NCBI GenBank assembly: GCA_009746045.1
Contig: RPFO01000629.1
Span: forward strand, 538,301 to 602,300
Length of the DNA stretch: 64,000 nucleotides
Source of the DNA: Mesostigma viride
Taxonomy: Eukaryota > Streptophyta > Mesostigmatophyceae > Mesostigmatales > Mesostigmataceae
Direction of reading: 5' to 3'
This document shows, piece after piece, positions 1 to 11,600 of the stretch. How positions within the stretch are numbered: position 1 is the stretch's first letter; each line of letters begins with the position of its first letter. Both the position numbers and the translations under genes were made by a program. Under the pieces are notes generated by a model. That model searched no databases. It was not told where the DNA came from and saw only the letters and a program-made list of their open reading frames with translations.

Positions 1-216
1 CCAGGGCGTAGCATGGCTGTACTAGGACTAGGCTAAGGCTATGGCTGGTTGTGTACCGTGCGTTGGCGGCACGTGACTAGGTGTGTTGGCACAGACAGCT
101 AGGCAACAGTCTAGGCATGGCTGCCTTAGCGGCAGTGACGCCAATGGTTACAAGCTAGGGCTATTATTCTAGCCCGCTGGGGGCGTCCACATCTTGTGGT
201 TGATCATCAGGTCCCC
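1..216. other. Unassigned left edge
   Basis: No gene or recognisable repeat is seen. It contains short TAGGCTA-like motifs only. It abuts the left end of the first TTAA-type element. Confidence 0.4.
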
Positions 217-1968
217 GCCCCTTTTTTAATTAGAACGCGATATATCGCGTTGTAAGCTTTTTTTAGAACGCGTATAGCACCTAAGGAATTTTTTTTTTCA
301 TGGTCATGTATATACTTTCCTGAAAGCCCATAAATCAAAGGATTTTTTGAGCTACTCAGACCTACCAAATTCCTATTCCATAGAGAGATACAGTGCTATG
401 AATACAGGCCCCGGGTCTGACCATGACCGCGATTTCTTGACCCTATAGGTCACAAGTCATGTGCTTATTCACAAATGGTTCATGAAAAAAATCTGGCTTC
501 TTGCACGAGCTATGGGCAACATATGCAGGCTCTGTGAAACAAAACTCAGGCCCATTGGGGCACTGGAGCTATTTTTCATTAGCATCACAATTACAACGCA
601 GTACAACGCAGTGGGAAACATGAGAGCCCTTCACAACAATACGCAACGACAGGAGCCCCATAAACGGGGCCATAGTGAGCTTGGAGGGTCAAAACGTTGA
701 AAATAGGCGTTGTATAAGTGATACAGCATCATACATGCATCAAACATCATGACTGGATGACCTAATATGACTGAATCAGGCAGCCATAGCCAAAGCATCA
801 TCCACTCTCACAACGTGTTGAGCACATGCCTCGTGGGAACGGAGGTGCTAGGTTTTCATTCCATAACGCCTGCAATACTGAAAGAAAGAGGCACGTGTAA
901 TGCAAGGCTTGGATAGGTTGAGTGATCCATGAGCTTACATGCAGGCAAAGATGACGCTGGAATGCATGCTAGCAAATGGTGGCAAGATGCTAACAACACA
1001 TGATTATACACCATGATTGTGGGCACCTAGCTGATCTTCTTGCACAATCAATGCAGTATAAACCATCAACATCCAATCCTCACGATATATTCACGGCTTG
1101 ACGACGTATACAGCACCTAAATACTGCACAACTGCAACCTGCTATGGCTGACATGCAAGCAACGTCGAGTAGGATGGCGGTCTTAGAGAGGCTGGGCAGA
1201 CGTCGGTAAAAATAAGTGGAAAACTGGCAGAAACTAGGCAGAAAAACGATATACTTACGCCTGCAAGCACTATTGAGCCGGTGGCAGAGGCCATTTCCAG
1301 GAAAATACAGCATACCGTAGCAATAGCCACGGTCACGCCTTACGCTATTTGCAGGCACCATCATGCCCGGAGCTACCCAATAAAAGTCTGCACAAATCTC
1401 GGTTTAGCCGAGAGTCCGGGCGTTCGGAATGAATAAACATGTGTTAAGAAGTCGAAACACCATGGAAATACCAAGCATGGTGCCGCAGCAGACCCGAGTC
1501 TTGACGTAATAATATGTATGCCGGTTTCCAGGGTTTCCGCATGAAAGTTGGGTGAGAAACTGGAAAAAACTACGTTTTCTTTGCCCCAGTACCTCAACAA
1601 ACTCGTAGAAACCTAATTATCAACCTTTGAACGCATCATCATGGTCGTGCTACCCAACAGCCACTGAAATTCGCGCGAAAACTGGCGAGATCTACCTGCC
1701 GCCATCGCCGTCGTCTTCACCTTCGTCCCGCAAAAATGCCTGATTTCAGTGGTACATATTTGTTTGCAGCTGTCACAAAAAAAATACCAAAAATACCAGG
1801 ATTTTTTCTTGAATTCTATGAGATGTTTCTGACCTATTTTGAAAGTTTCAGACCAAAAATCGCATGTTTAATAGGTTTGCCACGTGTCAGATAACAACGC
1901 GATATGTACATACATCGCGTTCTAACCCTACAACGCGATGTATCGCGTTGTAAAAAAACACGGGTTAA
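217..1968. mobile_element. Non-autonomous TTAA (piggyBac-like) element, copy 1
   Basis: This ~1.75-kb block is almost the same sequence as 2086-3830. Its right end is intact: CACGGG followed by the TTAA at 1965-1968, preceded by ACGCGATGTATCGCGTT-type palindromes. Its left end keeps the subterminal palindrome AACGCGATATATCGCGTT (about 233-250) but lacks the TTAACCCGTG terminus, which is replaced by a C-rich stretch. No transposase frame is visible. The short open frames, such as the 94-codon minus frame at 1080-1364, are repeated in copy 2 but have no recognisable motif. The TTAA target and CCC/GGG ends suggest the piggyBac superfamily by inference. Confidence 0.7.
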
Positions 1969-2085
1969 GGGCCTTGCGCAGCATCTTGGTGACATTGCCG
2001 TTGAGTCATTGCTCCAGCTCCTGCGTCGTGCCGGATTATATCCCAGCTAGACTAGTTATCGTCATGGGGAGACGCCCACTATATC

Positions 2086-3830
2086 TTAACCCGTGTTTTT
2101 TTAATTAGAACGCGATATATCGCGTTGTAAGCTTTTTTTAGAACGCGTATAGCACCTAAGGAAAATTTTTTTTCATGGTCATGTATATACTTTCCTGAAA
2201 GCCCATAAATCAAAGGATTTTTTGAGCTACTCAGACCTACAAACTGCTTATTCATTAGAGAGATACACTGGTTTGAATACAGGGGGGTCTGACCATGACC
2301 GCGATTTCTTGACCCTAGGTCACAAGTCATGCGCTTATTCACAAATGGTTCATGAAAAAAATCTGGCTTCTTGCACGAGCTATGGGCAACATATGCAGGC
2401 TCTGTGAAACAAAACTCAGGCCCATTGGGCCACTGGAGCTATTTTTCATTAGCATCACAATTACAACGCAGTACAACGCAGTGGGAAACATGAGAGCCCT
2501 TGACAACATTACGCAACGACCCGAGCCCCATAAACGGGGCCATAGTGAGCTTGGAGGGTCAAAACGTTGAACATAGGCGTTGTATAAGTTATACAGCATC
2601 AAACATGCATCAAACATCATGACTGGATGACCTAATATGACTGAATCAGGCAGCCATAGCCAAAGCATCATCCACTCTCACAACGTGTTGAGCACATGCC
2701 TCGTGGGAATGGAGGTGCTGGGTTTTCATTCCATAACGCGTGCAATACTGAAAGAAAGAGGCACGTGTAATGCAAGGCTTGGATAGGTTGAGTGATCCAT
2801 GAGCTTACATGCAGGCAAAGATGACGCTGGAATGCATGCTAGCAAATGGTGGCAAGATGCTAACAACACATGATTATACACCATGATTATGGGCACCCAG
2901 CTGATCTTCTTGCACAATCAACGCAGTATAAACCATCAACATCCAATCCTCACGATATATGCACGGCTTGACGACGTATACAGCACCTAAATACTGCACA
3001 ACTGCAACCTGCTATGGCTGACATGCAAGCAACGTCGAGTAGGATGGCGGTCTTAGAGAGGCTGGGCAGAGGTCGGTAGAAATAAGTGGAAAACTGGCAG
3101 AAACTAGGTAGAAACACGATATACTTACGCCTGCAAGCACTATTGAGCCGGTGGCAGAGGCCATTTCCAGGAAAATACAGCATACCGTAGCAATAGCCAC
3201 GGTCACGCCTTACGCTATTTGCAGGCACCATCATGCCCGGAGCTACCCAATAAAAGTCTGCACAAATCTCGGTTTAGCCGAGAGTCCGGGCGTTCGGAAT
3301 GAATAAACATGTGTTAAGAAGTCGAAACACCATGGAAATACCAAGCATGGTGCCGCAGCAGACCCGAGTCTTGACGTAATAATATGTATGCCGGTTTCCA
3401 GGGTTTCCGCATGAAAGTTGGGTGAGAAACTGGAAAAAACTACGTTTTCTTTGCCCCAGTACCTCAACAAACTCGTAGAAACCTAATTATCAACCTTTGA
3501 ACGCATCATCATGGTCGTGCTACCCAACAGCCACTGAAATTCGCGCGAAAACTGGCGAGATCTACCTGCCGCCATCGCCGTCGTCTTCAGCTTCGTCCCG
3601 CGAAAATGCCTGATTTCAGTGGTACATATTTGTTTGCAGCTGTCACAAAAAAAATACCAAAAATACCAGGATTTTTTCTTGAATTCTATGAGATGTTTCT
3701 GACCTGTCTTGAAAGTTTCAGACCAAAAATCGCATGTTTAATAGGTTTGCCACGTGTCAGATTACAACGCGATACATCGCGTTCTAACCCTACAACGCGA
3801 TGTATCGCGTTGTAAAAAAACACGGGTTAA
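2086..3830. mobile_element. Non-autonomous TTAA (piggyBac-like) element, copy 2, complete
   Basis: The element is bounded by TTAA at 2086-2089 and TTAA at 3827-3830. The termini are inverted repeats: TTAACCCGTGTTTTTTTA on the left, and on the right the complement of TTAACCCGTGTTTTTTTACA. Both ends are followed inward by perfect or near-perfect AACGCGATATATCGCGTT palindromes. piggyBac elements are known to insert at and duplicate TTAA and to have termini that usually start with CCC. No transposase is encoded, so it must be non-autonomous. It is near-identical to copy 1, which points to recent activity or duplication. The 117 bp between the copies (1969-2085) show nothing recognisable. Confidence 0.8.
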
Positions 3831-4676
3831 ACTGGGGAATTCAGTGCTCCGTGGTCCCCCATGCAACGGGGACACGAGACTAATGAATTAATTAAGACGA
3901 ATGAATTAATTAATCACTTGGAAGCCGTACATTTCCTCAGCAATAGAATACTCATGTGTGTGATCCACAATAAACGGCTGTTCACCGAATCATTCATGTC
4001 CGGTTCCGTTGGTTTGCTTCCACAGTAGCCGTTTCTCGAGTGCACGGACGTGACATAGGTTTATAGGAGCCGCATTGGCACGGATGGATGACAGGAAAAG
4101 GAAGGACAGATCGAGTAGGAGGATGGGTGCGGAACATATGTTGGTGACCCTAGAATGGCCCATTTTACATGAATCTCAAAGCTGCTGTGAACATACACAG
4201 TCATATTGGCGACAATGTCCTCGCAAACAATCGAATTGCAGCGCACGCCTGGTTTCGCTACGACAACGACTACTACTGACTACCTACTACCTGGATGGCA
4301 TACTCTGCGCACACTGCTTTGCGTGCATGGCAGCAGTGAGTGACCATTGCTGGCTGTTAATTTCCACAGCCGCCAAAGCATACACTGGAGTTTACATGCC
4401 CCTTCCAGCGGGGCCGGTATCATAGCCTGCATTCGCAGCTGAGGAAGAACAGCCGGGCGGCCCGGGCAGCTGCAGCAGGAACAATGATTGGACTTGAAAC
4501 ATCAAGCCTTGGTAATCTATGCACAAAACAACGGAAAACTGGTAGGCACCTGGGCTACCACTTGGTACAAACCGGTACACATATCCTGCACTTGTGCACT
4601 CATTAATCTTAAACAGTCGAGGCCCTCTCGAGCTCTCCTCCTTGCCAAGTTACTCAACCTTATAATGTTGGTTCGC
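3831..4676. other. Intergenic region / 3' flank of the Sfi1-like gene
   Basis: The start (3842-3930) resembles the LINE-tail module seen elsewhere: a GCTCCGTG..CCCC..GGGG..CACGAG hairpin followed by AATTAATTAA tracts. The rest would hold the 3' UTR of the minus-strand gene that stops at 4677. On that strand a TGTAA, the poly(A) signal typical of green algae, occurs near 4390, but its use here is only an inference. The open frame at 4075-4425 has no recognisable motif. Confidence 0.35.
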
Positions 4677-5640
4677 TCACTCCCTCTCGCCAACGGTGGA
4701 GGTGCTCTCCGCCCCCGAGTCCTCCTCTGGCTCCTCACCCTCAACCACCCCCCTCTTCTGCTGGTGCCGTAACATCCACCGCCCCCACTGGTCCAACGCA
4801 CACGCCATGGTCATCAGCCGCCAGCGCATGTCCGCCACCATCATCAGCGGCTGTTGCTCCCAGCTGTCCGATGCCACGCTTCCTTCCGCCGCAACGCTGC
4901 CGTCGCAGGAGTCCCCCTCGCCCCAGTCACTGGCACAATCCATGCTGGTGCGATGCGGCACATCATCGGTGTACGGCGGCGTGCCCCACCGAGCTGACCA
5001 CCCCCCGGGCATATCCTCGATGCTTGTCCGGTAACAACCCTTCTCATCGTCGTATCGATGCTCGAGCTCTGCCCCTTCCATGTCATCACTGTCTGGGTGA
5101 CGCTCCGGCAACCGCAGCATACTTGCGCGCGCATGCTCCCCCCCTGCCTCCATCGCCTCCTCTCCTGCGTTTCCTGCGCCATCCACATCCTCTTGCTCCC
5201 CTCCTCTCCCGGCTTGATATCCCCCCTCGCCCTCCCCCCTGTGTGGCAGCGCACCGCCTCCCTCATGGTCGACTTGGCACGCACGTTCAGCACCACCCTC
5301 CGGGACATGTCGCGTGCTTGGTGCCCCTTCCTGCCCACGATTCACATCGGCATTGAGCGAAACAAACAGAGTATGCGCTGAACCACCAAACGGAGCCATT
5401 GTCGTCTGCACGGGTGCCCGATCCCGCTCCCCCCCCAGTCCATCGTCCAGGGACAAGCTGCCGTTGTGGTAGCCCTCGAGCCACGTGGCCCAGGAGCGGG
5501 CCAAACATGACGTGCGGCAGAAGGAGGCGGCGCGCGCGATGTCGGCCGCCTGTGCTCCCCGCCACCCACAAAAGACGGCGCGCCGCACCTGGGCCTCATG
5601 GAAGTGCCACATGGCGTCCAGGGTGGCCCTGCGCTGCCGC
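4677..5640 (-). CDS. Sfi1-like gene, last exon
   Basis: The acceptor is CCAACTAG|GCGGCAG. The first base completes an Arg codon split by the 9.3-kb intron. It continues the Trp repeats (DAMWHFHEAQVRRAVFCGW, ARSWATWLEGY), then gives ~200 acidic, Gly-rich residues. A final repeat, RWRLMTMACALDQWGRWM (about 1506-1523), precedes an acidic tail and TGA at 4679-4677. Confidence 0.7.
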
Positions 5641-8600
5641 CTAGTTGGACGGACATGGGTGCCAATGGGGAACGAGCATGCAGGGGTTATTGCAGGGCGG
5701 GGGGGGGGGGGGAAATGTTGTTTCGCTCAATTAGGTGTTGTGGTAGAAAATGAATGGAGTTGCAGCAAGTGGACAGCCACACATTCGTGTCCTTATTGTT
5801 CTACAAGTGGTTGCCTTACGGAGCTGTGGCAGGAGGAGCAGGAGGAGCAGGAGGAGCAGGAGGAGCAGGAGGAGCAGGAGGAGCAGGAGGAGCAGGAGGA
5901 GCAGGAGGAGCAGGAGGAGCAGGAGGAGCAGGAGGAGCAGGAGGAGCAGGAGGAGCAGGAGGAGCAGGAGGAGCAGGAGGAGCAGGAGGAGCAGGAGGAG
6001 CAGGAGGAGCAGGAGGAGCAGGAGGAGCAGGAGGAGCGGGAGGAGCATGAGGAGCAGGAGGAGCATGAGGAGCATGAGGAGCATGAGGAGCAGGAGGAGC
6101 ATGAGGAGCAGGAGGAGCAGGAGGAGCATGGTTGCCAACGGGGTGGCCATATTACGGAGCTGTGGCATGAGGAGCATGAGGGGCATGAGGAGCATGAGGA
6201 GCATGAGGAGCATGAGGAGCATGAGGAGCATGAGGAGCATGAGGAGCATGAGGAGCATGAGGAGCATGAGGAGCATGAGGAGCATGAGGAGCATGAGGAG
6301 CATGAGGAGCATGAGGAGCATGAGGAGCATGAGGAGCATGAGGAGCATGAGGAGCATGAGGAGCATGAGGAGCATGAGGAGCATGAGGAGCATGAGGAGC
6401 ATGAGGAGCATGAGGAGCATGAGGAGCATGAGGAGCATGAGGAGCATGAGGAGCATGAGGAGCATGAGGAGCATGAGGAGCATGAGGAGCATGAGGAGCA
6501 TGAGGAGCATGAGGAGCATGAGGAGCATGAGGAGCATGAGGAGCATGAGGAGCATGAGGAGCATGAGGAGCATGAGGAGCATGAGGAGCATGAGGAGCAT
6601 GAGGAGCATGAGGAGCATGAGGAGCATGAGGAGCATGAGGAGCATGAGGAGCATGAGGAGCATGAGGAGCATGAGGAGCATGAGGAGCATGAGGAGCATG
6701 AGGAGCATGAGGAGCATGAGGAGCATGAGGAGCATGAGGAGCATGAGGAGCATGAGGAGCATGAGGAGCATGAGGAGCATGAGGAGCATGAGGAGCATGA
6801 GGAGCATGAGGAGCATGAGGAGCATGAGGAGCATGAGGAGCATGAGGAGCATGAGGAGCATGAGGAGCATGAGGAGCATGAGGAGCATGAGGAGCATGAG
6901 GAGCATGAGGAGCATGAGGAGCATGAGGAGCATGAGGAGCATGAGGAGCATGAGGAGCATGAGGAGCATGAGGAGCATGAGGAGCATGAGGAGCATGAGG
7001 AGCATGAGGAGCATGAGGAGCATGAGGAGCATGAGGAGCATGAGGAGCATGAGGAGCATGAGGAGCATGAGGAGCATGAGGAGCATGAGGAGCATGAGGA
7101 GCATGAGGAGCATGAGGAGCATGAGGAGCATGAGGAGCATGAGGAGCATGAGGAGCATGAGGAGCATGAGGAGCATGAGGAGCATGAGGAGCATGAGGAG
7201 CATGAGGAGCATGAGGAGCATGAGGAGCATGAGGAGCATGAGGAGCATGAGGAGCATGAGGAGCATGAGGAGCATGAGGAGCATGAGGAGCATGAGGAGC
7301 ATGAGGAGCATGAGGAGCATGAGGAGCATGAGGAGCATGAGGAGCATGAGGAGCATGAGGAGCATGAGGAGCATGAGGAGCATGAGGAGCATGAGGAGCA
7401 TGAGGAGCATGAGGAGCATGAGGAGCATGAGGAGCATGAGGAGCATGAGGAGCATGAGGAGCATGAGGAGCATGAGGAGCATGAGGAGCATGAGGAGCAT
7501 GAGGAGCATGAGGAGCATGAGGAGCATGAGGAGCATGAGGAGCATGAGGAGCATGAGGAGCATGAGGAGCATGAGGAGCATGAGGAGCATGAGGAGCATG
7601 AGGAGCATGAGGAGCATGAGGAGCATGAGGAGCATGAGGAGCATGAGGAGCATGAGGAGCATGAGGAGCATGAGGAGCATGAGGAGCATGAGGAGCATGA
7701 GGAGCATGAGGAGCATGAGGAGCATGAGGAGCATGAGGAGCATGAGGAGCATGAGGAGCATGAGGAGCATGAGGAGCATGAGGAGCATGAGGAGCATGAG
7801 GAGCATGAGGAGCATGAGGAGCATGAGGAGCATGAGGAGCATGAGGAGCATGAGGAGCATGAGGAGCATGAGGAGCATGAGGAGCATGAGGAGCATGAGG
7901 AGCATGAGGAGCATGAGGAGCATGAGGAGCATGAGGAGCATGAGGAGCATGAGGAGCATGAGGAGCATGAGGAGCATGAGGAGCATGAGGAGCAGGAGGA
8001 GCAGGAGGAGCAGGAGGAGCAGGAGGAGCAGGAGGAGCAGGAGGAGCAGGAGGAGCAGGAGGAGCAGGAGGAGCAGGAGGAGCAGGAGGAGCAGGAGGAG
8101 CAGGAGGAGCAGGAGGAGCAGGAGGAGCAGGAGGAGCAGGAGGAGCAGGAGGAGCAGGAGGAGCAGGAGGAGCATGAGGAGCATGAGGAGCATGAGGAGC
8201 ATGAGGAGCATGAGGAGCATGAGGAGCATGAGGAGCATGAGGAGCATGAGGAGCATGAGGAGCATGAGGAGCATGAGGAGCATGAGGAGCATGAGGAGCA
8301 TGAGGAGCATGAGGAGCATGAGGAGCATGAGGAGCATGAGGAGCATGAGGAGCATGAGGAGCATGAGGAGCATGAGGAGCATGAGGAGCATGAGGAGCAT
8401 GAGGAGCATGAGGAGCATGAGGAGCATGAGGAGCATGAGGAGCATGAGGAGCATGAGGAGCATGAGGAGCATGAGGAGCATGAGGAGCATGAGGAGCATG
8501 AGGAGCATGAGGAGCATGAGGAGCATGAGGAGCATGAGGAGCATGAGGAGCATGAGGAGCATGAGGAGCATGAGGAGCATGAGGAGCATGAGGAGCATGA

Positions 8601-11600
8601 GGAGCATGAGGAGCATGAGGAGCATGAGGAGCATGAGGAGCATGAGGAGCATGAGGAGCATGAGGAGCATGAGGAGCATGAGGAGCATGAGGAGCATGAG
8701 GAGCATGAGGAGCATGAGGAGCATGAGGAGCATGAGGAGCATGAGGAGCATGAGGAGCATGAGGAGCATGAGGAGCATGAGGAGCATGAGGAGCATGAGG
8801 AGCATGAGGAGCATGAGGAGCATGAGGAGCATGAGGAGCATGAGGAGCAGGAGGAGCAGGAGGAGCATGAGGAGCAGGAGGAGCATGAGGAGCATGAGGA
8901 GCATGAGGAGCATGAGGAGCATGAGGAGCATGAGGAGCATGAGGAGCATGAGGAGCATGAGGAGCATGAGGAGCATGAGGAGCATGAGGAGCATGAGGAG
9001 CATGAGGAGCATGAGGAGCATGAGGAGCATGAGGAGCATGAGGAGCATGAGGAGCATGAGGAGCATGAGGAGCATGAGGAGCATGAGGAGCATGAGGAGC
9101 ATGAGGAGCATGAGGAGCATGAGGAGCATGAGGAGCATGAGGAGCATGAGGAGCATGAGGAGCATGAGGAGCATGAGGAGCATGAGGAGCATGAGGAGCA
9201 TGAGGAGCATGAGGAGCATGAGGAGCATGAGGAGCATGAGGAGCATGAGGAGCATGAGGAGCATGAGGAGCATGAGGAGCATGAGGAGCATGAGGAGCAT
9301 GAGGAGCATGAGGAGCATGAGGAGCATGAGGAGCATGAGGAGCATGAGGAGCATGAGGAGCATGAGGAGCATGAGGAGCATGAGGAGCATGAGGAGCATG
9401 AGGAGCATGAGGAGCATGAGGAGCATGAGGAGCATGAGGAGCATGAGGAGCATGAGGAGCATGAGGAGCATGAGGAGCATGAGGAGCATGAGGAGCATGA
9501 GGAGCATGAGGAGCATGAGGAGCATGAGGAGCATGAGGAGCATGAGGAGCATGAGGAGCATGAGGAGCATGAGGAGCATGAGGAGCATGAGGAGCATGAG
9601 GAGCATGAGGAGCATGAGGAGCATGAGGAGCATGAGGAGCATGAGGAGCATGAGGAGCATGAGGAGCATGAGGAGCATGAGGAGCATGAGGAGCATGAGG
9701 AGCATGAGGAGCATGAGGAGCATGAGGAGCATGAGGAGCATGAGGAGCATGAGGAGCATGAGGAGCATGAGGAGCATGAGGAGCATGAGGAGCATGAGGA
9801 GCATGAGGAGCATGAGGAGCATGAGGAGCATGAGGAGCATGAGGAGCATGAGGAGCATGAGGAGCATGAGGAGCATGAGGAGCATGAGGAGCATGAGGAG
9901 CATGAGGAGCATGAGGAGCATGAGGAGCATGAGGAGCATGAGGAGCATGAGGAGCATGAGGAGCATGAGGAGCATGAGGAGCATGAGGAGCATGAGGAGC
10001 ATGAGGAGCATGAGGAGCATGAGGAGCATGAGGAGCATGAGGAGCATGAGGAGCATGAGGAGCATGAGGAGCATGAGGAGCATGAGGAGCATGAGGAGCA
10101 TGAGGAGCATGAGGAGCATGAGGAGCATGAGGAGCATGAGGAGCATGAGGAGCATGAGGAGCATGAGGAGCATGAGGAGCATGAGGAGCATGAGGAGCAT
10201 GAGGAGCATGAGGAGCATGAGGAGCATGAGGAGCATGAGGAGCATGAGGAGCATGAGGAGCATGAGGAGCATGAGGAGCATGAGGAGCATGAGGAGCATG
10301 AGGAGCATGAGGAGCATGAGGAGCATGAGGAGCATGAGGAGCATGAGGAGCATGAGGAGCATGAGGAGCATGAGGAGCATGAGGAGCATGAGGAGCATGA
10401 GGAGCATGAGGAGCATGAGGAGCATGAGGAGCATGAGGAGCATGAGGAGCATGAGGAGCATGAGGAGCATGAGGAGCATGAGGAGCATGAGGAGCATGAG
10501 GAGCATGAGGAGCATGAGGAGCATGAGGAGCATGAGGAGCATGAGGAGCATGAGGAGCATGAGGAGCATGAGGAGCATGAGGAGCATGAGGAGCATGAGG
10601 AGCATGAGGAGCATGAGGAGCATGAGGAGCATGAGGAGCATGAGGAGCATGAGGAGCATGAGGAGCATGAGGAGCATGAGGAGCATGAGGAGCATGAGGA
10701 GCATGAGGAGCATGAGGAGCATGAGGAGCATGAGGAGCATGAGGAGCATGAGGAGCATGAGGAGCATGAGGAGCATGAGGAGCATGAGGAGCATGAGGAG
10801 CATGAGGAGCATGAGGAGCATGAGGAGCATGAGGAGCATGAGGAGCATGAGGAGCATGAGGAGCATGAGGAGCATGAGGAGCATGAGGAGCATGAGGAGC
10901 ATGAGGAGCATGAGGAGCATGAGGAGCATGAGGAGCATGAGGAGCATGAGGAGCATGAGGAGCATGAGGAGCATGAGGAGCATGAGGAGCATGAGGAGCA
11001 TGAGGAGCATGAGGAGCATGAGGAGCATGAGGAGCATGAGGAGCATGAGGAGCATGAGGAGCATGAGGAGCATGAGGAGCATGAGGAGCATGAGGAGCAT
11101 GAGGAGCATGAGGAGCATGAGGAGCATGAGGAGCATGAGGAGCATGAGGAGCATGAGGAGCATGAGGAGCATGAGGAGCATGAGGAGCATGAGGAGCATG
11201 AGGAGCATGAGGAGCATGAGGAGCATGAGGAGCATGAGGAGCATGAGGAGCATGAGGAGCATGAGGAGCATGAGGAGCATGAGGAGCATGAGGAGCATGA
11301 GGAGCATGAGGAGCATGAGGAGCATGAGGAGCATGAGGAGCATGAGGAGCATGAGGAGCATGAGGAGCATGAGGAGCATGAGGAGCATGAGGAGCATGAG
11401 GAGCATGAGGAGCATGAGGAGCATGAGGAGCATGAGGAGCATGAGGAGCATGAGGAGCATGAGGAGCATGAGGAGCATGAGGAGCATGAGGAGCATGAGG
11501 AGCATGAGGAGCATGAGGAGCATGAGGAGCATGAGGAGCATGAGGAGCATGAGGAGCATGAGGAGCATGAGGAGCATGAGGAGCATGAGGAGCATGAGGA

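Noticed and set aside
1080-3470. Frames of 94 and 75 codons conserved between the two TTAA elements
   Set aside because: The conservation only reflects the recent duplication of the elements; no motif or codon pattern supports coding.
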